In this document: positions 7,069-9,804 of the stretch, in pieces
How positions within the stretch are numbered: position 1 is the stretch's first letter
How the letters are laid out: each line of letters starts with the position of its first letter
Assembly: GCA_910577765.1 (NCBI GenBank)
Contig: CAJTOV010000140.1
Location: forward strand, 1 to 9,804
Direction of reading: 5' to 3'
From: an uncultured Lachnospiraceae bacterium
GTDB taxonomy: Bacteria; Bacillota; Clostridia; Lachnospirales; Lachnospiraceae
DNA: 9,804 nucleotides
Notes under the pieces: generated by a model
The model's database searches: none
Told to the model about the DNA's origin: nothing
Seen by the model: only the letters and a program-made list of their open reading frames with translations
Program-made: the position numbers and the translations under genes

Positions 7069-8748
7069 TTAGTCCGACGGAGGCAGATACAGTTCCTGGC
7101 CCACGGAAAGACGGTTCTCGTCTTCAAGCTGGTTCCACTGGCAGATTTCCGCCAGACGGCGGAGGTTGTGGTAGCGTTCCATACAGATTCCGTAAAGAGT
7201 CTCCCCATCCTGGACTACGTAGCGGACTGCGTCGGAGGGAATCTGGACCGGCTGGGCGGCCTGTCCGGCGGACGATCCGGCTCCGGCGGCCCCGCTGGCG
7301 GTCCCGGTTCCGCTTCCGGCAGACCCGGCGGTTGACCCGGCTCCCGCAGCTCCACTGGCAGTCACGGCCCCGGCTGTGCCCCCCGCTCCCACGGATGCTC
7401 CGCCTGCCGCAGCCCCGCCGGTGGCCCCGGCTCCGGCGGATGTCCCGGCTCCCACCGTTCCGCTGGCGGCCCCGGCTCCGGCGGATGTCCCGGCTCCCAC
7501 CGTTCCGCTGGCGGTCCCGGCTCCGGCGGATGCCCCCGCTCCCGCAGCTCCGCCGGCTCCCCCGCTGCTTCCGAATGTTCCCGCAGCGGCCATAGTCTCG
7601 CCCCCGGCTATATTGGGCTGCAGGGCTCCGGTTCCTGCTGCATTTCCGGTTCCGGCCTGGTTACCGGTTCCGGCCTGGTTACCGGCTCCGGCAGGGCTGA
7701 CGGCACCTGCCGGATTCCCCGCCCCGCCCGGGCTTCCGGTGCCTGCCGGATTGCCAGATCCGGCGGCTGCGGCGGGAAGGCTTGTCCCGCTCCCGGCATT
7801 TCCTGCACCGGCCTGGGTCTCAATGACGATTTCGGCACGGGTGGGATAGACCTGGCCGGGGATTTCTTCGTATTCCACTTCCCCGGAGTCCTTGTCACGG
7901 CCCCGGCCCGGGCTCTGGTTCTTTTTCTTTTCCCCGGTAGTCAGATAGCTGTTCCATTCCAGGCCGGTACCTTCCGGCAGGGCCGAGACAATGACAGACT
8001 CCATTTCCTGCATTTTGTTGTAATTGTTCAGCATTACCACGCCGCTGGCCATAACCAGAATGGCCAGGACGCCGCAGGCGGTACCCAGCATCCCTACCGT
8101 GGAGCGGCGCTGTCTGGCAGCGGTGCGGTTTTCGTCCATCTTGGTTCGGAAGCTCTGGATCACCGAGTCCCGGGTGGCGGATTCTACCCGGTGGGCGTCT
8201 TTGCGGGATACCATGTAGTCCTGCATCATCTGGTTCCGTTCATAATAGATATAGTATCCCCGGAGCTTGTAGAAGCCGTCCTCCGAGGCCATGTAGATGG
8301 CTTCCTCCCCTTCCAGCCCGCTGTTTAAGTACATAAGCTGGTTCTTTCCGTTGAAATACTGGCTGTGGGGCTTCCAGTAATTTAAGGGACTCAGGCTGGC
8401 GGAGGGGGCGCCGCACAAAAACCAGCCGATAATGCTTCTGCGGGGGAACATCCGCTCCATGGCCTGGTAGGCACTTTTCCAGGCACTTTCCGTGAACTCC
8501 ACCTTGTCCCCCTGGGGCACGCCGTCCATTTCCATGGCTCCGTCCACGAACAGGATGGTCTCCCCCTCCTGGCTCCGGCTCTCTCCCAGTAAAAGACCGA
8601 CCCGCAGATCCTGTCCGCCGGCCGGATATAGACGTTTCAGGTATGTATTGACGTAATCCTCCACATATAATTTTAAAATCTGGTCCCGCTCTCCGATCTG
8701 CCGGATATTTTTCGGCAGCTTCGGGTAGGGATTATACACCTCTCCCAT
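7069..8748 (-). CDS. Membrane protein: MPN/JAB-like domain, Gly/Ala linker, LysM
   Basis: A 559-residue protein with four parts. Residues about 25-170 resemble an MPN/JAB fold: VGLLLGES (50-57), a strand IIGWF (106-110), then SASLSPLNYW and a strand pattern ending in KLRGYYIYYE. Active JAMM enzymes read GWxHSHP after the GW; here the residues are FLCGAPS, so the metal ligands are missing. One membrane helix spans about 218-240 (STVGMLGTACGVLAILVMASGVV). An extracellular linker (about 285-503) is almost only Gly, Ala, Ser and Thr with some Pro and Asn. A LysM domain (about 510-557, YVVQDGETLYGICMERYHNL to VGQELYLPP) should bind peptidoglycan GlcNAc. The ATG at 8746-8748 has GAGGTGAG just upstream. 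Neighbours are yyaC and the DUF5711 gene, suggesting a cell-envelope role, possibly in sporulation. The MPN assignment is a motif-level judgement; LysM is confident. Confidence 0.88.
   Translation of the reverse strand: MGEVYNPYPKLPKNIRQIGERDQILKLYVEDYVNTYLKRLYPAGGQDLRVGLLLGESRSQEGETILFVDGAMEMDGVPQGDKVEFTESAWKSAYQAMERMFPRRSIIGWFLCGAPSASLSPLNYWKPHSQYFNGKNQLMYLNSGLEGEEAIYMASEDGFYKLRGYYIYYERNQMMQDYMVSRKDAHRVESATRDSVIQSFRTKMDENRTAARQRRSTVGMLGTACGVLAILVMASGVVMLNNYNKMQEMESVIVSALPEGTGLEWNSYLTTGEKKKNQSPGRGRDKDSGEVEYEEIPGQVYPTRAEIVIETQAGAGNAGSGTSLPAAAAGSGNPAGTGSPGGAGNPAGAVSPAGAGNQAGTGNQAGTGNAAGTGALQPNIAGGETMAAAGTFGSSGGAGGAAGAGASAGAGTASGTVGAGTSAGAGAASGTVGAGTSAGAGATGGAAAGGASVGAGGTAGAVTASGAAGAGSTAGSAGSGTGTASGAAGAGSSAGQAAQPVQIPSDAVRYVVQDGETLYGICMERYHNLRRLAEICQWNQLEDENRLSVGQELYLPPSD
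7431..7535 (-). repeat. 45-nt tandem repeat within the LysM linker
   Basis: Two units of 45 nt (7431-7475 and 7476-7520) differ at one base, and a third partial unit follows from 7521. Each encodes 15 residues of the GTVGAGTSAGAGAAS type in frame. It sits inside the Gly/Ala-rich extracellular linker and is likely to change copy number by slippage without breaking the frame. Confidence 0.85.
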
Positions 8749-8867
8749 TAACTCACCTCATTGATCCTTCTAAAATATAAATATTGATAATGCACAGCAC
8801 TTCATACTGTCCGGACAGACGGCTGCGGCTGGCAGCCGGATGGCATGTCCGGTCTGCTGCCGGCTGG

Positions 8868-9012
8868 TCTGTCGTAGCCAGCTATGGCATTTACCGTCCG
8901 GCTTGTCTGGGCCAGCTTTGGCGTTAGCCGTCCGGCCTGTCTGGGCCAGCTTTGGCATTTACCGGCTGGCTTGTCTGGGCCAGCTTTGGCATTTACCGGC
9001 TGGCTTGTCTGG
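8868..9012. repeat. 34-nt tandem repeats in the LysM leader
   Basis: Four direct units of 34 nt lie at 8868-8901 (degenerate), 8902-8935, 8936-8969 and 8970-9003, with nine bases of a fifth at 9004-9012. Units 3 and 4 differ at one base. There are no spacers, so it is not a CRISPR. GCCAGC and GCTGGC arms within units 3 and 4 can form a 6-bp stem with a 14-nt loop. The unit is not a multiple of three and lies between yyaC and the LysM gene, so it is non-coding. Just beyond it are a perfect palindrome CTGTCCGGACAG (8807-8818) and a stem GGCTGC (8821-8826) with GCAGCC (8832-8837). Confidence 0.85.
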
Positions 9013-9024
9013 TTCAATGGGCAA

Positions 9025-9057
9025 AGTATAACACACCTGCACCGCCGATTTTGTCAA
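9025..9057 (-). promoter_or_regulatory. Candidate promoter of the LysM gene
   Basis: On the minus strand TATACT (9025-9030) is preceded by TGT, an extended -10. A perfect TTGACA lies at 9052-9057, overlapping the yyaC stop codon, but the spacing is 21 nt rather than 17. Use would place the 34-nt repeats in a leader of about 270 nt. Confidence 0.5.
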
Positions 9058-9653
9058 ACCAGGGCGGCATGTTCCAAAAACTGTTCGACAAGAAACACAC
9101 TTCTGCTGATATAATCCGCCATTTTCATCACCACAGAGAGCCGTACGCTCTGGAGCATCAGAGGGTCCTGGCTGCTGTAGCCCCCTACAATCCCGGTTAT
9201 GAAAATATCTCCCACCGCTTCCAAGTCCTTGCTGACTCCCAGCCCCGGCCGCAGGGAGCCGCGGCCCAGGGTAATACAGCCTACGTGGTCCTGGTTTCCC
9301 ACGGAAGCGTCCACAGCCACTACCACATGGTTGGGATACTTCAGCCGCACCAGCTCCATGGACCGCTCCAGGTTCATGGCGTGCACGGGCCGTTCCAGGG
9401 TGCCCATGATCTGAATCCGCTGCATCCGGCTTTCCCGCAGCTTATATCCGGTCAGGGGCCCCAGGCTGTCGCCGGTGGACCGGTCCGTGCCGATACACAG
9501 CACCAGCACCCCGCTTTTGCCCTCTTCCCGGCTGATCTGCCAGATCATCTCCCCCAGCATTCTGGCACAGACTGCCGTGTCCACTGCCTGCGCCGAGTCA
9601 AAATAATAGATTTCCCCGCCCTTCCTCCAGGGCCTGCGCCATGTTGTCATCAT
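9054..9653 (-). CDS. yyaC: Spore protein YyaC, GPR/HybD-like protease fold
   Basis: A YyaC-family protein (DUF1256, PF06866), a spore-former protein of the fold shared with the germination protease GPR and hydrogenase-maturation proteases. In Bacillus YyaC is linked to sporulation; its substrate is not well defined. The 199 residues are near family length. Seen here: LCIGTDRSTGDSLGPLTG (about 52-69) with Asp57 and Asp62 as likely active-site acids, MGTLERPVHAMNL, VVAVDASVGNQDHVGCI with another Asp, the GSLRPGLGVSKDLEAVGD stretch, and ITGIVGGYSSQDPLMLQSVRLS. There is no signal peptide, so it acts in the cytoplasm or forespore. Two consecutive ATG codons are available (9651-9653 and 9648-9650); the GGAAGGA site spaces better to the second. 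It is followed by the LysM gene on the same strand. Confidence 0.93.
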   Translation of the reverse strand: MMTTWRRPWRKGGEIYYFDSAQAVDTAVCARMLGEMIWQISREEGKSGVLVLCIGTDRSTGDSLGPLTGYKLRESRMQRIQIMGTLERPVHAMNLERSMELVRLKYPNHVVVAVDASVGNQDHVGCITLGRGSLRPGLGVSKDLEAVGDIFITGIVGGYSSQDPLMLQSVRLSVVMKMADYISRSVFLVEQFLEHAALV

Positions 9654-9687
9654 TTCCTTCCCGCCTGCACTGTTACATTTTATTGCT

Positions 9688-9716
9688 ATTATAGGCGGGG
9701 ACAGGGGATTTTATAC
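9688..9716 (-). promoter_or_regulatory. Candidate promoter of yyaC, possibly forespore type
   Basis: On the minus strand TATAAT (9688-9693) is a perfect -10, but the position 17 nt upstream reads GTATAA, a poor sigma-A -35. GTATA (9712-9716), 15 nt from GCCTATAAT (9688-9696), resembles the sigma-F/sigma-G arrangement, with only partial agreement in the -10. The start would lie about 30 nt before the ATG. Confidence 0.45.
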
Positions 9717-9727
9717 TTGGAGATTTG

Positions 9728-9761
9728 CCGTGAATGGGCGGGCATGAGTTACTGTTCACGG
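9728..9761. other. 7-bp inverted repeat upstream of yyaC
   Basis: CCGTGAA (9728-9734) pairs with TTCACGG (9755-9761) around a 20-nt loop. It lies just upstream of the candidate yyaC promoter and runs into an eight-G tract (9760-9767). It could be an operator dyad, though the long spacing makes that weak. Confidence 0.35.
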
Positions 9762-9763
9762 GG

Positions 9764-9804
9764 GGGGCATCTTCTTGTCCGGCTATGCCGGACAAGAAGC
9801 ATCG
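9764..9804. repeat. 41-nt palindromic repeat, copy 2 (inverted)
   Basis: A perfect 13-bp stem (9771-9783 with 9787-9799) closes on a TAT loop. All 41 nt are the exact reverse complement of 59-99, including the asymmetric tails. It lies about 110 nt upstream of yyaC, in intergenic DNA, and may continue past the window edge. Confidence 0.85.

Noticed and set aside
7376..7849. Pro/Ala-rich plus-strand open frame opposite the LysM linker
   Set aside because: It is the complement of the Gly/Ala repeat codons; the sense frame is fixed by the LysM and membrane domains on either side.
8868..9012. CRISPR array
   Set aside because: The 34-nt units are contiguous with no spacers and there are no cas genes.
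8802..9017. Minus-strand open frames through the 34-nt repeats
   Set aside because: The unit length is not a multiple of three, so the apparent peptides do not repeat in register, and there is no ribosome site.
59..9804. Composite transposon with the 41-nt hairpins as terminal inverted repeats
   Set aside because: The enclosed DNA has housekeeping genes and no transposase, and a palindromic element naturally appears in either orientation.

Overview
The window looks like chromosomal DNA from a spore-forming, gut-type Clostridia, most likely a Lachnospiraceae of the Clostridium clostridioforme / Enterocloster kind. The reasons are the spore protein YyaC, the DUF5711-type and LysM proteins typical of that family, strong AGGAGG-like ribosome binding sites, and a mix of GC-rich housekeeping genes with an AT-rich accessory flank. 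The genus is an inference from remembered protein similarity, not from a search.

Right part (about 3415-9653, all minus strand): a compact, apparently intact block reading leftwards. yyaC (spore protease-like) is followed by a leader holding four 34-nt tandem repeats. Next comes a membrane protein with an N-terminal MPN/JAB-like domain lacking metal ligands, one membrane helix, a Gly/Ala-rich linker and a C-terminal LysM domain. After a 12-bp hairpin and a strong sigma-A-type promoter with a structured leader come a DUF5711 membrane-anchored beta-propeller-like protein and transketolase, only 39 nt apart and probably cotranscribed. A strong hairpin terminator ends this transcript.

Left part (1-3400): accessory-looking. 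A plus-strand membrane acyltransferase (acyltransferase-3 family) converges on transketolase. A divergent 63-codon gene of unknown function has a near-consensus promoter. Between the two lies a 534-bp intergenic region with two dyad elements forming 25-nt inverted repeats. Further left is a decayed AlbA_2/ATP-binding regulator pseudogene with two frameshifts and an internal deletion. Two 61-nt terminator-type direct repeats (92% identical) bracket the small gene and the acyltransferase.

At both window ends lies the same 41-nt hairpin element, exact and in opposite orientation. No tRNA, rRNA, CRISPR array or intact transposase was found. The most interesting items are the inactive-MPN/LysM transmembrane architecture next to a spore gene, the structured leaders and repeats in that block, and the dispersed palindromic elements.
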